The position numbers and the translations under genes are program-made. DNA of 32,210 bases from a virus: IMG/VR virus record IMGVR_UViG_3300034030_000032, positions 1-32,210 of that record; one strand, given 5' to 3'. A model generated the notes under the pieces. It saw nothing but the letters and a program-made list of their open reading frames with translations, searched no databases and was not told where the DNA came from. This document shows, in pieces, positions 13,001-20,709 of this stretch (position 1 is the stretch's first letter; each line of letters opens with the position of its first letter).

Positions 13001-13596
13001 ATGCTGCTCGACGGAATCTGCTTCAGGTCAATCGTCAGCGTGTCCGTGTCTTCATCGTAAGCAGTGACGACGCCGTTCGTGATCCATTCTGATTCGCCTG
13101 ATTCGATGAACGTCTTCGGATTCGGCCATTGCGGAATTCGTTCTGTCCACCACATCCCGAACTGACGGATGATCGCATATCGCTTTCCTTCGAACGTCGT
13201 CAGGTCAGACGCGTCCAGACCGATGTCGCTGAAGTGAATCGTGTTCGAGTCGTTCGACGTGATGAAAGCTTTGACCGTCTTCCACGGTGTCAGGTAGGCG
13301 TCGGCATAGATGACGACTTCATAATATTCAGGGACGCGCTGATCTTCGCCGTTCCCGTCGTGATACGCGTTCCAGCGATTACTGTCCCAAGTCTTCGACG
13401 TGTCCGTGATCGATGTCGTCGTCATCGAGCCGATGACGCCTTCGTCATGGATGACGTTCGGCGTCGGCCAATAGCGACGGCCCAGCGCCTGTTCGCGTTG
13501 CATGATCGCCAGATAGAAGTCATAACGACCTGACCACAGGTCGAAGTCTTTCGAGCCTGACGCGTAGCTGTTCCAGCTTCCTGTGATTAGCGGCAT
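10084..13596 (-). CDS. large tail tip or baseplate protein, 1170 aa
   Basis: At 1170 residues this is the largest protein in the window. It follows the tape measure and two other tail genes, the place where tail tip, hub or receptor-binding proteins are encoded. It contains repeated short beta modules such as TSITDTSKTWDSNRWNA near residue 60 and TLTDTSKASDGRWDAATGRW near residue 700, each followed by strands and turns. The region near residues 980-1030 has several Cys (FRCDGTDIYKCG, GGPDGCPPISVCNPIVFCD) that may form disulfides or bind metal. No enzyme motif was recognised. The ATG at 13596 follows GGGGGA. The assignment rests mainly on size and position. Confidence 0.72.
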   Translation of the reverse strand: MPLITGSWNSYASGSKDFDLWSGRYDFYLAIMQREQALGRRYWPTPNVIHDEGVIGSMTTTSITDTSKTWDSNRWNAYHDGNGEDQRVPEYYEVVIYADAYLTPWKTVKAFITSNDSNTIHFSDIGLDASDLTTFEGKRYAIIRQFGMWWTERIPQWPNPKTFIESGESEWITNGVVTAYDEDTDTLTIDLKQIPSSSISVTFRIAGTSFTGTTTATTPTPTITFTDAATSAADIGRQVSFKFNSITILQDDQQNWTANEWAGKSVAFYVNGRTRTGTITSNTAKTLTLAGDYVASRSRPSAYAIFIAGGADYILGHQPDQADKWTRGPQSANWSHVTADDLSSQVLWGAEGIAKNSVTWIRYPEIGVIGEPEITTEYLFDRDVITEPVEKITQIPETGQTRANGDSIKTPDYWKTWRAVQTYIEANCSNWLPMIGYGGTQAFQNYVPATLFHALGINSGTGSVTGWEAVYSGGSFDYYATLNLGAHPYTPIGIYWAIIGEGNAVLGSGYLVAQGDGEVVVNGYGMTEEDVGRTVVFSYGWTRKVPNEFRHLFPRTYFEAGYDEDDVLITTPTSDTPGSWITRSASTAYRESKDESLGSVDSLGGLKSSTYGEVIDSSRFPIQNGDTGRFVGANFADTTLTDSFSPDAPSLTEETIEADKGTFDGHTRRWEPRLRGAATDGGNFFLTDSAGNWEQFGSYTAATGTATSGSSTTLTDTSKASDGRWDAATGRWIGWTLTLTKGGITKKTLITGFSGTTLTFVACGITVDNSTTYSISEPRNILNRFKGRKLQIRKASDQTDHEVTIIANDGTTLFWSVSEGVTVEAGDSYVIDEPLHGTIWERSSGQWIKPTGMTSQTATFPNGVKVCVGRPDVRVQYGRAMKNDYSPDADQVAEVKAAISALQWTQDGYSWVRHKYATGSDGAFTGEAFCSEGQGESPQHSFDTILNGGFLFRCDGTDIYKCGAKNEYQIAVNYGGPDGCPPISVCNPIVFCDTNADPVQEGTGSGPPSASSAAFIDSTNGGENSVGLSRNSAYGRATKTTLVAASMDFYNYGRYSLIDAGDIESEDVSESPYDPVQSPLCAGINSIERHRRFNAMGDPVAWHRWTNWTSTGANTDATVDTSSMLGTFTQPPEPSPTITATDGCTVHHNWEEGYIIGNQIVVKKWSMSYV

Positions 13597-13621
13597 TCAT
13601 TCCCCCGAGCGTCGGACGCTT

Positions 13622-14296
13622 TTAATGTAGAGACGTGAAGTCCACGCCCCAGACGCCCTGACTGACAGCCTTCAGGACCGTGTGTTGATCGCCTGCGTCG
13701 GGAAGTCCTTCGCCGCCTGATCCGCCCCCGCCGATCCGAATGATCGCAAGCTGTTCACCAGTTTCATCGGCCGTCTGTGTTCCGTCTTCCCAGCCAGCAG
13801 CCCAGATGATCGACGCTGTTCCTTCCGTCCCTGATGTCGGAATCGTCTGACCGTCAGCGACTTCGACGTGTGTGTCATCCGTGTCCAGAATGTTCACGAC
13901 ACAATGCGTCATCCCCAGAACGACGGCTGTTCCGAATGCGCCGTTCGCTTCGCTTCCTGTCGGTCCCTTTGCCAGCGGCTGCTGGATCACAGCCCATAGA
14001 CCAGCCGACGCGTCATCAGGCGTCACGACCTTGAACGCGATCCGTCGCGTGAATTCGCCTTCGTTGTCGTCAGGAAGGATTACAGGTGCGTCGAGCTTCA
14101 CAGCCGCGAACCGATCCAGATCATCGCCCGTCGTGTTCTGAACAGTGATGATCGTGCTGTTCTGCGGAATAGTCTGTCGAGCAGCAGGCGCAGTCGATCC
14201 GCCTTCACGGTTCGCGACGGCTGCGTCGATCATCGCGCCGAAGGTGGACGCGTAGAATTCAACCGGCTGACCTTTGATCGGCTTCTTCAGATTCAT
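13622..14296 (-). CDS. tail-associated structural protein, 224 aa
   Basis: I do not recognise a family. The 224-residue protein has an N-terminal helix (VEFYASTFGAMIDAAVANREGG), then a mostly beta body (STIITVQNTTGDDLDRFAAVKLD; AFKVVTPDDASAGLWAVIQQPL), and ends in a glycine-rich linker (GGGGSGGEGLPDAG) followed by a short tail. It lies between the 302-residue protein and the large tail tip protein, so it is probably part of the tail tip or a fibre attachment. GGGGGA precedes the ATG at 14296. Confidence 0.68.
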   Translation of the reverse strand: MNLKKPIKGQPVEFYASTFGAMIDAAVANREGGSTAPAARQTIPQNSTIITVQNTTGDDLDRFAAVKLDAPVILPDDNEGEFTRRIAFKVVTPDDASAGLWAVIQQPLAKGPTGSEANGAFGTAVVLGMTHCVVNILDTDDTHVEVADGQTIPTSGTEGTASIIWAAGWEDGTQTADETGEQLAIIRIGGGGSGGEGLPDAGDQHTVLKAVSQGVWGVDFTSLH

Positions 14297-14305
14297 CCGT
14301 CCCCC

Positions 14306-15214
14306 TTATGCGCCGTCCGTGAATTCGATTCCGATTGTTTCATCCAGCGCGATCGTGTCACGCCGATCATCCCCGCCGATTTTCAACAGGCCGTAGTTCG
14401 CCTGCGGATAGACACGTTCGACATAGCAATAGGTCGGGACTTGTCTGATGACGTGATTCGTGTCATCGACCTGATCTTCGTAGTAGCACCACAGATAGGA
14501 CCAGCCGACTTTTTTGATCCCAGCGCCGACCGCGACCTGATCCAGCGAAGCCAGTTTGTTCACGTCGCCGATGCTGGTGATTGTTTCAGTCAGGCTGACG
14601 CCGAAGCCGAACGACAAGTCCCATTTCCCGTCTTCGCGCTGCTGACCGCTGACGCGTGTCAGAAGCAGTTCATCGACAGTGAAGTTCATGAAGGTCGCGT
14701 TGTTCGTCTTCCCGACGACGGAACAGAGTTCCCGATAGGTAGGAAGATCAGCGTCTTCGAACGTGTGATTCACAGTGAACACGGGAACAGGAACGATGAT
14801 GTCGCAGCCTTCGACGGTCCCGTCTGCGTTCACGCCGATTGCCTGCTTAAAGTCTTTGTAGTTCGGATCGGTCTGACGCTTGTAAATCCCGAGCGTTTCG
14901 CGCGATTGTTTGACGCGAATGTTCTGACCGCTGATGTCGAAGCTGATGCTGAACGTGTTCGCAGGTGCTGGCGCTTCGTAGGAAGGCGAAGCATAAACAG
15001 CCGTCCCGACGAACAGGTTCGTCGCGATCTCTTCGACTGAACAGTCTTCGTTCACGCGAACCATTCCGCTGATGGATGTCGGGACGTTCGCGCTGGTCAG
15101 AAGATTGTTCCGCGCGTCGGCTTCGGACGATGCGCCCGTGATCGTGAACCTGCGTTCCGCCGAGCGTCCCGACTTGCGACGGCCGCTGAATTGTTCTTCT
15201 ACTTTGACAGGCAT
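14306..15214 (-). CDS. distal tail-type structural protein, 302 aa
   Basis: The 302-residue protein directly follows the tape measure gene, the usual place of the distal tail protein or tail hub. It is largely beta, with a basic start (FSGRRKSGRSAERRFTITG), a stretch VNHTFEDADLPTYREL in the middle, and DGKWDLSFGFGVSLTETI near residue 190. No specific family is recognised, so the call rests on position, size and composition. GGGGGA precedes the ATG at 15214. Confidence 0.66.
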   Translation of the reverse strand: MPVKVEEQFSGRRKSGRSAERRFTITGASSEADARNNLLTSANVPTSISGMVRVNEDCSVEEIATNLFVGTAVYASPSYEAPAPANTFSISFDISGQNIRVKQSRETLGIYKRQTDPNYKDFKQAIGVNADGTVEGCDIIVPVPVFTVNHTFEDADLPTYRELCSVVGKTNNATFMNFTVDELLLTRVSGQQREDGKWDLSFGFGVSLTETITSIGDVNKLASLDQVAVGAGIKKVGWSYLWCYYEDQVDDTNHVIRQVPTYCYVERVYPQANYGLLKIGGDDRRDTIALDETIGIEFTDGA

Positions 15215-15235
15215 TTGTTCCCCCGAGTTCCCCGA

Positions 15236-17188
15236 TTATTTGAAGCGGTTCCCGCTGCGACTGCGTTCGATGCGATCCAGCGTCGTCGCCATCTTCGCCG
15301 TGTTCTTTTCGATTCTGTCATGAACAGGCGCTGTCTGAAGTCCAGCGACCGCGAAGGCGCTGAACGTCCCCATCGACTTCGCAGACGAACGGCTTCCGAC
15401 GACATCATCCAGATCACGCTGCGTTCGCGGATCGATCCACTTCGGCGCTTCAGGTCCGGACGCCTGCTGCTTTTCTTCAGCCGCCTTCTTCCGCATCCCC
15501 TGAAGCTGACGTTCCAGTTCTTCCTTCCGCTTCTGGATGTTCTCGACTTCCTGACGCGCGTTTTCATCAGCGCCGTCTTTGATCGCGTTCTTCCGATCTT
15601 CCAGCGCTTTGATCATCTGCTGACGTTCAGCTTCGACAGCCGCCAGCGCGTCAGCCTTTTCTTTGTCGCGTGCTGATTTCTTTTCCATCTCTTCGCGCGC
15701 CCGAGCCTGACGACGCGCTTCGATTTCATCTTCCAGTTGTTTGTTCGCAGCGTCGGCGCTGAACGATCCGTCCCCGAAGGCGCTGTCCCAAGCTTCACGA
15801 ATCCAGTTCACTGTCTTCATCACGCCGCTGATCGCCGTGTTCCAGACTTCCATCATCGTTCCGACCACGCCATCCCACAGATCGCCGAAGACGGACGTGA
15901 CCTTCTGCCAGCCTGCGATCAGATTCGCGTTCACGTTCACTGCGATCTTCTGAACGCCGAACAGCGCATCCATCGCGACCCCGATGACAGACGCCTTCCA
16001 GTCTTCCCAGCCTGCTTGTATTTCCTGCGTCCCCTTCAGGAAGGCGAGCTTCAGACCTGTCCAGCCGATCTGCGCAGCCAGTGCCAGATCACCAGCAGAC
16101 AGTGCATCAGCGATCCCGCCGAAGGCCGTCGTCGCTGTCTTCGACAGTTCCCCGAACTTCGCCCCCAGATAATCCAGCGCCTTCCCGCCGTTGTCTGAAG
16201 CATAAATGAAGTAAGCGCCCAGCCCGACGAGTGCAGCGCCGACGAGAACAATCGGATTCAGCAGAAGTCCGATCGCGCTTGCTGCGAAGCTGAAGGTCGC
16301 AGTCAGACCGCTGATCGCCAAGCCGACGCCTTTGATCGCGAAGCCGAGTCCGACGACAGCGCCGCCAGCCGTGATCAGTCCAGCAGCTACGGTCCCGACC
16401 GTGATGATCAGCGACCTGTGTTCCTTCGCGAACTGGATGACCTGCGACATCGCCTGCGTCAGCGAATGCGCGAACGGCTGAATCGCTTGTGCGACAGCAG
16501 CGCCGACGTGAAACACAAGCGCCCGGAACTGAAGCGTCAGGTCGTCGAGCGTGTCCCCGAACTGGTCAGCCCGTGCGATGTCTTCGGCGCTGAAGGTCGC
16601 GTTCAGTGATTGATAGTGTTCGGTTAGTTCGTTCAGGTCAGCCAGCATCGGGATCAGCTTCGTCCCTGACTTGCCCAGAAGTTCCATCGCGACGGCTGCG
16701 CGTGCTGAAGGATCGCTGATGCTCGACAGACCAGCAGCGATCTTCCTGAACTGTGCTTCTGGTGATAGGCCGCGAAGGTCGGCGATAGTCAGACCGATTG
16801 AAGCCAGCGACTGCTTCGCTGCTTTGCTTCCTGTTTCAGCTTCGAAGATCGCCTTCGCCATTTTCTTCAGACCGACTTCGACATCTTCCAGCGAAGCGCC
16901 TGTCTGATCGGCCGCATATTTGAATTGCTGAAGCGCTTCGACGCCTGCGCCTGTACGCGCTGCGACATCGTTCAGCGTCGATCCCATCGAAGCGAATTGC
17001 TGCGCAGCGATCAGCAGCGGTGCCGTGATCGCAGTGCCTGCGATCAGCATCGCCTTCCCGATCCCGACGACCTTATCGCCGAATTCTTTTAACTGCTTCG
17101 CCGTCTGATCCAGCGTCTTCCCGATGTCGCCTTTAACAAACAATTCGACATAAGCTTGACCCGCGCGAATTTCCCCTGATCCCGCCAT
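15236..17188 (-). CDS. tail tape measure protein
   Basis: The 650-residue protein has the usual tape measure make-up: a helical N-terminus (TLDQTAKQLKEFGDKVVGIG), long hydrophobic stretches (AMLIAGTAITAPLLIAAQQF near residue 45; ITVGTVAAGLITAGGAVVGL near 255; a third block up to about 330), and a long charged coiled coil from about 480 to 590 (EIEARRQARAREEMEKKSAR). The ALQQFKYAADQTGASLEDVE region matches the TP901-type core. It sets tail length and is ejected with the DNA. GGGGGA precedes the ATG at 17188. Its position after the chaperone pair and the gp10-like gene fits a long-tailed phage. Confidence 0.92.
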   Translation of the reverse strand: MAGSGEIRAGQAYVELFVKGDIGKTLDQTAKQLKEFGDKVVGIGKAMLIAGTAITAPLLIAAQQFASMGSTLNDVAARTGAGVEALQQFKYAADQTGASLEDVEVGLKKMAKAIFEAETGSKAAKQSLASIGLTIADLRGLSPEAQFRKIAAGLSSISDPSARAAVAMELLGKSGTKLIPMLADLNELTEHYQSLNATFSAEDIARADQFGDTLDDLTLQFRALVFHVGAAVAQAIQPFAHSLTQAMSQVIQFAKEHRSLIITVGTVAAGLITAGGAVVGLGFAIKGVGLAISGLTATFSFAASAIGLLLNPIVLVGAALVGLGAYFIYASDNGGKALDYLGAKFGELSKTATTAFGGIADALSAGDLALAAQIGWTGLKLAFLKGTQEIQAGWEDWKASVIGVAMDALFGVQKIAVNVNANLIAGWQKVTSVFGDLWDGVVGTMMEVWNTAISGVMKTVNWIREAWDSAFGDGSFSADAANKQLEDEIEARRQARAREEMEKKSARDKEKADALAAVEAERQQMIKALEDRKNAIKDGADENARQEVENIQKRKEELERQLQGMRKKAAEEKQQASGPEAPKWIDPRTQRDLDDVVGSRSSAKSMGTFSAFAVAGLQTAPVHDRIEKNTAKMATTLDRIERSRSGNRFK

Positions 17189-17198
17189 TGCTTCCCCC

Positions 17199-17618
17199 TT
17201 ACTTCACGACGCCCGAGAACAGGCCGACGAACTTTTCTGATTCAGCCGACAGCGCCGGTTCCATAAACGGGAAGGCGCGATAGACAGCAGGCTTCCCCGT
17301 CTTCCAGTGTGTCAGCGTTCCCCCCTTTTCCAGAACGTTCGGGATCGTCGGATTCGTCTGCTGCTTCATCAGCGCAGGTCCGACGACGACGGAATCCGTT
17401 CTGTCGTCATAGCCGAAGAAGATGAAGTCACGAAGAAGGCGTGTGTGTGATGAAGGCGGACTTCCCGGCTGCGCTGACTTCTTCCGCTGACGGATCGACC
17501 GTCGCGCCCGAGTCCGAACGTATGAACCGAACTTCGCCAGCGACGACTTCGTTCCGTCCTTCACTTTGCGAAGAACAGTGTCGCGGTCGAAGAAGGAATT
17601 GAAATTGATCTGAATCAT
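17199..17618 (-). CDS. HK97 gp10-like neck or head-tail completion protein
   Basis: This 139-residue protein begins MIQINFNSFFDRDTVLRKV and continues with GSYVRTRARRSIRQRKKS and PGSPPSSHTRLLRDFIFFGYD, a pattern typical of HK97 gp10-like/minor tail proteins in prophages. The C-terminal KPAVYRAFPFMEPALSAESEKFV is also typical. It joins the tail to the head or helps finish the tail. Unlike in many phages, the gene comes after the chaperone pair rather than before the tail tube. A GGGGGCG site precedes the ATG at 17618. Confidence 0.75.
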   Translation of the reverse strand: MIQINFNSFFDRDTVLRKVKDGTKSSLAKFGSYVRTRARRSIRQRKKSAQPGSPPSSHTRLLRDFIFFGYDDRTDSVVVGPALMKQQTNPTIPNVLEKGGTLTHWKTGKPAVYRAFPFMEPALSAESEKFVGLFSGVVK

Positions 17619-17630
17619 CGCGCCCCCGCG

Positions 17631-18017
17631 TCACTTCGTGAAGTGTGACATCGCTTCAATTTCCGCCTTCTCTTCAGGCGTGAACTTCCGCTTCTTCTGC
17701 GACGGCTGCTGCGACTTCTTCATCGGACAGACCTGATGGAACTTGTCGCTGTCCGTCATCGCCAGCGCGTTCAGTGACGCCTGATTCCAGATGTCCTGCT
17801 GATGTCCGTCGAACATCATGAACAGATCACGAAGCGTCATCCGTGACGGATCGATCTTCAGCGCGCCTGCTAATTCGTAGGCGATTCCGATTGCGTCGGC
17901 TGCTTCGCCTTCATCTGCTCGACGACCTTCGTCGGATCGATCTGCTTCGCGTGTTCCAGAACCTGCGTCAGTGCCGCTGTTCGAATCGCTTCGTCCTTCG
18001 CCAGCAGTTCGCGACAC
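17631..18017 (-). CDS. second frame of the tail assembly chaperone (GT-like)
   Basis: This frame overlaps the end of the 151-residue chaperone gene and is shifted by -1. The part upstream of about 17930 is low-complexity and is probably not translated in this frame. From AIGIAYELAGALKIDPSRMTLRDL onwards it looks like a true protein, as seen in the T part of phage G/GT pairs: xxAGxLxIDPxxxTLRDL then FDGHQQDIWNQASLNALAM and a basic tail ending in FTPEEKAEIEAMSHF. It is most likely made as a fusion with the first frame. No classical slippery heptamer was found, so re-initiation remains possible. The boundary is uncertain. Confidence 0.66.
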   Translation of the reverse strand: MSRTAGEGRSDSNSGTDAGSGTREADRSDEGRRADEGEAADAIGIAYELAGALKIDPSRMTLRDLFMMFDGHQQDIWNQASLNALAMTDSDKFHQVCPMKKSQQPSQKKRKFTPEEKAEIEAMSHFTK

Positions 18018-18325
18018 GGTGCCTGCTGGTCTGACGGGAAAAAATCGATGACCGCATCGGCCAGCGCCTTTCCTGCGAGCTTCAACGAATCGCCCCCGAG
18101 CGAACGACCGAAGTCGATGTCGGACAGCTTCCGCCCTTCACACTGATCCCGACACAGAACGAACAGAACGTCCACGAGCAGACACGGATCGCCGAAGACC
18201 TTCTTCGCTTCCGATTCGAACAGCTTCGCCAGATCGACTGACAAAGCTGATCGAACCTGTTTGATCGCGACGACATCGACGACGACATCCCAGTCGCGTC
18301 CCTGAACATCTTTGAAACGTGCCAA
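17870..18325 (-). CDS. tail assembly chaperone, first frame (G-like)
   Basis: This 151-residue protein lies between the tail tube gene and the tape measure gene, the normal place for the G protein of a G/GT chaperone pair. Its body is mixed (DWDVVVDVVAIKQVRSALSVD, then a helical C-terminal half with LLAKDEAIRTAALTQVLEHA). The start is TTG at 18325 behind GGGGGAAAC. It ends with TAG at 17870 inside the second frame, whose downstream part has a conserved look. It should keep the tape measure soluble and help the tube assemble on it. The exact family is not recognised, so position carries much of the call. Confidence 0.72.
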   Translation of the reverse strand: MARFKDVQGRDWDVVVDVVAIKQVRSALSVDLAKLFESEAKKVFGDPCLLVDVLFVLCRDQCEGRKLSDIDFGRSLGGDSLKLAGKALADAVIDFFPSDQQAPCRELLAKDEAIRTAALTQVLEHAKQIDPTKVVEQMKAKQPTQSESPTN

Positions 18326-18339
18326 AGTTTCCCCCAGAC

Positions 18340-18804
18340 TTACGAACCCGTCGCGGTGTGGAAGCCGTTGAACGTCGAAGGCTTCAGTTCGACCTTCTTG
18401 AACTGAACTTCGCCGACGTTCTGTCCAGCGCTGAAGTCAGTGACAACGAAGTTCCCCGCTGGTCCCCAAGCGCCAGCAGTATCCTTGTCATCGTCCAGTG
18501 CATAGATCGCGATGTCAGCGCCGGTCGTGTAGGCCGTGCGGAAGGCGCTGTAAGCAGCGTCAGTCGCGCCGACGCCCGGCACAAGAATTTCGAAGCTGAT
18601 CGTCATGTCTTTCAGACTGGACGCGTGCTGTTTGATCCCAGCGTTCGCGCGAGTCGTGTATTCAGGCGAATCAGTCTTCAGGCTGATCTGCGCGTTCTTG
18701 ATGTTGTCTGCCTTCGTCGAAGCGACGGTGTAGGTCGTCGAAGTCACAGGCGTCGCGCTGTAGTACAGAACAGCGATGTCCCCGAGCTTGTAAGGTGTAG
18801 CCAT
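18340..18804 (-). CDS. major tail tube protein
   Basis: The 154-residue protein lies just before the chaperone pair and has the make-up of a tail tube protein: a short N-terminus (MATPYKLGDIAVLYYSATP), a beta-rich body with DMTISFEILVPG and AYSAFRTAYTTGADIAIYALDD, and NFVVTDFSAGQNVGEVQFKKVELKPS near the end, which resembles the closing strands of tube proteins. Many copies would form the tube around the tape measure. GGGGGA precedes the ATG at 18804. Confidence 0.82.
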   Translation of the reverse strand: MATPYKLGDIAVLYYSATPVTSTTYTVASTKADNIKNAQISLKTDSPEYTTRANAGIKQHASSLKDMTISFEILVPGVGATDAAYSAFRTAYTTGADIAIYALDDDKDTAGAWGPAGNFVVTDFSAGQNVGEVQFKKVELKPSTFNGFHTATGS

Positions 18805-18825
18805 CTAATCCCCCTAAAATGACTG

Positions 18826-19290
18826 CTATCGAAGCAGTCGGTAATTCACTGTGATGACCGAATAGAAGATTCCATCCGTCATCAGTCTTTCCACGTCATA
18901 GACCGGTTCGTTCAGGATCGGTTCGGCCAATCGCGCCGCCGGATAATCCGTCAATGTTTTCTTCGACCGAATCAGGTCCAGAACCTGCTCGACAAAATAG
19001 AGCGCGTCATCGACTTCGGTCGTGATGATGTCGCCGTCTTCGCGGCCGATCTTCTTATAGATCGCGATCCTGATCTGATACGTGTGAAGGTCCGCTGATC
19101 GGATTGAATCGTCGTGATTGATCCCGATCCCCAGACCTGCGACGACAACCGTGAAGGCCGTTCCGAGTTCTTCCAGTTTGAAGGCCGGAACATAGATTCG
19201 CGTGACGCCGTATTCGACAGACGGAATCGCGCCGTTCCCGATTTCCGATACGACCGCATCTGCGATAGTTGTGATTTCTGCTGTCGGCAT
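18826..19290 (-). CDS. tail terminator-like protein
   Basis: The 154-residue protein is encoded directly before the tail tube gene, where gpU-like tail terminators are found. It has an alpha/beta layout: an N-terminal helix (EITTIADAVVSEIG), strands (FTVVVAGLGIGINHDD; YQIRIAIYKKIG), a helix (VEQVLDLIRSKKTL) and final strands (IFYSVITVNYRLL), which fits that fold. It would cap the tail tube at the proper length. GGGGGA precedes the ATG at 19290. Confidence 0.72.
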   Translation of the reverse strand: MPTAEITTIADAVVSEIGNGAIPSVEYGVTRIYVPAFKLEELGTAFTVVVAGLGIGINHDDSIRSADLHTYQIRIAIYKKIGREDGDIITTEVDDALYFVEQVLDLIRSKKTLTDYPAARLAEPILNEPVYDVERLMTDGIFYSVITVNYRLLR

Positions 19291-19300
19291 CGATCCCCCG

Positions 19301-19672
19301 TCAGACGATCTGCTTCCGCTTTGTGTGAACGCGAAGCTGACTTCTTCCCGTGTCGCTGTATCGGAAGACCTGATCGTTCCCGTCTGGTCGTCCGACTTCG
19401 TGAACGTGCGTCTGTCCGTCGATCACTTCTTTCACGAAGTCGCCTGCTTTCGGTTCGACAGGTCCGTCGCCGAAGTCGAGTTCACAGGCGCTGATCAGAT
19501 AGTCGCGGCTGACCAGCGCGATCAGCGCTGCGCCGTTGTCTACTTCGAAGCGCGTTTCAGTCGCAGCAGCCGTCAGACGAATCCAGTTCGATCCCCTGTG
19601 ATAAGTGACCGAAGTCCCCATCACGTCACGGACAGTCCCGAGCGCGTCTGCGATGATCTGATCCAGCGACAT
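19301..19672 (-). CDS. head completion or connector protein, 123 aa
   Basis: The ATG at 19672 is chosen because GGGGGA lies just upstream; a frame that is open to 19711 runs into the capsid terminator hairpin. The protein starts MSLDQIIADALGTVRDVMG, with a beta body (TSVTYHRGSNWIRLTAAATET; DYLISACELDFGDGPVEPKAGD) and a C-terminus KQIV. Its place between capsid and tail terminator, and the GPVEPKAGDFV segment, fit a small head-tail joining protein of the FII/neck type. The family is not certain. Confidence 0.68.
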   Translation of the reverse strand: MSLDQIIADALGTVRDVMGTSVTYHRGSNWIRLTAAATETRFEVDNGAALIALVSRDYLISACELDFGDGPVEPKAGDFVKEVIDGQTHVHEVGRPDGNDQVFRYSDTGRSQLRVHTKRKQIV

Positions 19673-19696
19673 CCCCTGTTCCCCCTGATCCCGAAA

Positions 19697-19729
19697 AGGC
19701 CGACCGCCCATTGTGTGAACGGTCGGCCT
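19697..19729 (-). terminator. intrinsic terminator after the capsid gene
   Basis: A perfect 10-base-pair stem (AGGCCGACCG at 19697-19706 with CGGTCGGCCT at 19720-19729) is followed leftwards by TTTTCGG. It is 28 bases beyond the end of the capsid gene. Such terminators give more capsid message than tail message by partial read-through. Confidence 0.82.
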
Positions 19730-19757
19730 AAGTTCTTCAGGATGCTGTCAGCCCTGT

Positions 19758-20684
19758 TTAGGCGACGAGCGCTTCGGTGTTCACGATTGCATCGGTCACG
19801 ATGATCGGAACGCCATGCGATTCAGTCGGGAACGGTGCAGGCGCGCCCGAGCTATTTACGGCAGTGCGGGAAGCCTGAAGCTGTCCCAGCGACTGACGGT
19901 TCATCACCAGATGCGTAGGACCGCGACCGGCTGGGAACTTGTTGATCAGCGAAGCGATCAGGATGTCCGTCAGCCCCTTGCCAGCTTGCGTGGTCAAATT
20001 GCAGATTCGGCCAAGGCTGTAGGCGCTTCCGACCTGAACGGTCAGCCACGAACCGATAGGCGTGACATAGGCCGCGTAGGTGTTCCCGCTGACATCAGCC
20101 AAGAACTGCGTACCGGTTTCCTTCACGCTGATCACGCCGTCATTGCCGATAACAGCAGCGACATCCAATTCGTCAGGCGTGCTGCGAACTGCGTAGACGC
20201 TGGTTGCGCCGCCGACAGTGGTGCCAGTCGCGTTGACGACCATCGCGTTCGACAGTGCGTTCAGCGCCTGTTTGAAGCCATCGAAGCCCGAGCCGCCGCC
20301 GTTGATCAGTTGCTGTTCGAAAGTGAACAGGGACTGACCGATGTTGCGCGGAAGCTTGCGAGCGATGAAGCCCTGTGCGCCGCCGATGTAGGCGTCAGCA
20401 GTTGCCACGTCCACGATATGCGAGCCGTCCATGTACTTCAGATCGACAGTGACAACAGTGTCACCAGAAGGCGTCCGAGCGATACCGCTGTTCGGTGCGC
20501 GGAAGCCGACCGAAGGTGCGGTCGTTTCCTTAATGTACTTGTGCTGCGTTCCAGCAGAAGCAGGAACAGTGTGAAGTGCCTTCAGCAAAGGTGCATCGCG
20601 AAGGATGTCAGACATCCCCAGATCGCGAGCGTTTTTGTCGTTGATCTTCAGAAGATCAGCGAGAGTGTAGAGCGTGTCAGCCAT
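19758..20684 (-). CDS. major capsid protein
   Basis: The 308-residue protein follows the protease/scaffold gene and is followed by a strong terminator, both typical of the major capsid gene. It starts MADTLYTLADLLKINDKNAR and contains GFRAPNSGIARTPSGDTVVT and FEQQLINGGGSGFDGF, in the manner of HK97-fold capsids that bind early with an E-loop-like region. The C-terminus (HGVPIIVTDAIVNTEALVA) is also of capsid type, with the closing PIIVTDA strand. The codon use differs slightly from its neighbours, with more GCC, ATC and CTG in context, as expected for high expression. GGGGGA precedes the ATG at 20684. There is no decoration protein gene between protease and capsid. Confidence 0.86.
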   Translation of the reverse strand: MADTLYTLADLLKINDKNARDLGMSDILRDAPLLKALHTVPASAGTQHKYIKETTAPSVGFRAPNSGIARTPSGDTVVTVDLKYMDGSHIVDVATADAYIGGAQGFIARKLPRNIGQSLFTFEQQLINGGGSGFDGFKQALNALSNAMVVNATGTTVGGATSVYAVRSTPDELDVAAVIGNDGVISVKETGTQFLADVSGNTYAAYVTPIGSWLTVQVGSAYSLGRICNLTTQAGKGLTDILIASLINKFPAGRGPTHLVMNRQSLGQLQASRTAVNSSGAPAPFPTESHGVPIIVTDAIVNTEALVA

Positions 20685-20709
20685 TTTGGATTCCCCCTAA
20701 GGCGTGTTG

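Noticed and set aside
13601-13621. Plus-strand terminator near the tail tip gene
   Set aside because: The stem AGCGT/ACGCT is only five bases, and there is no plus-strand gene for it to end, although TTTT follows.
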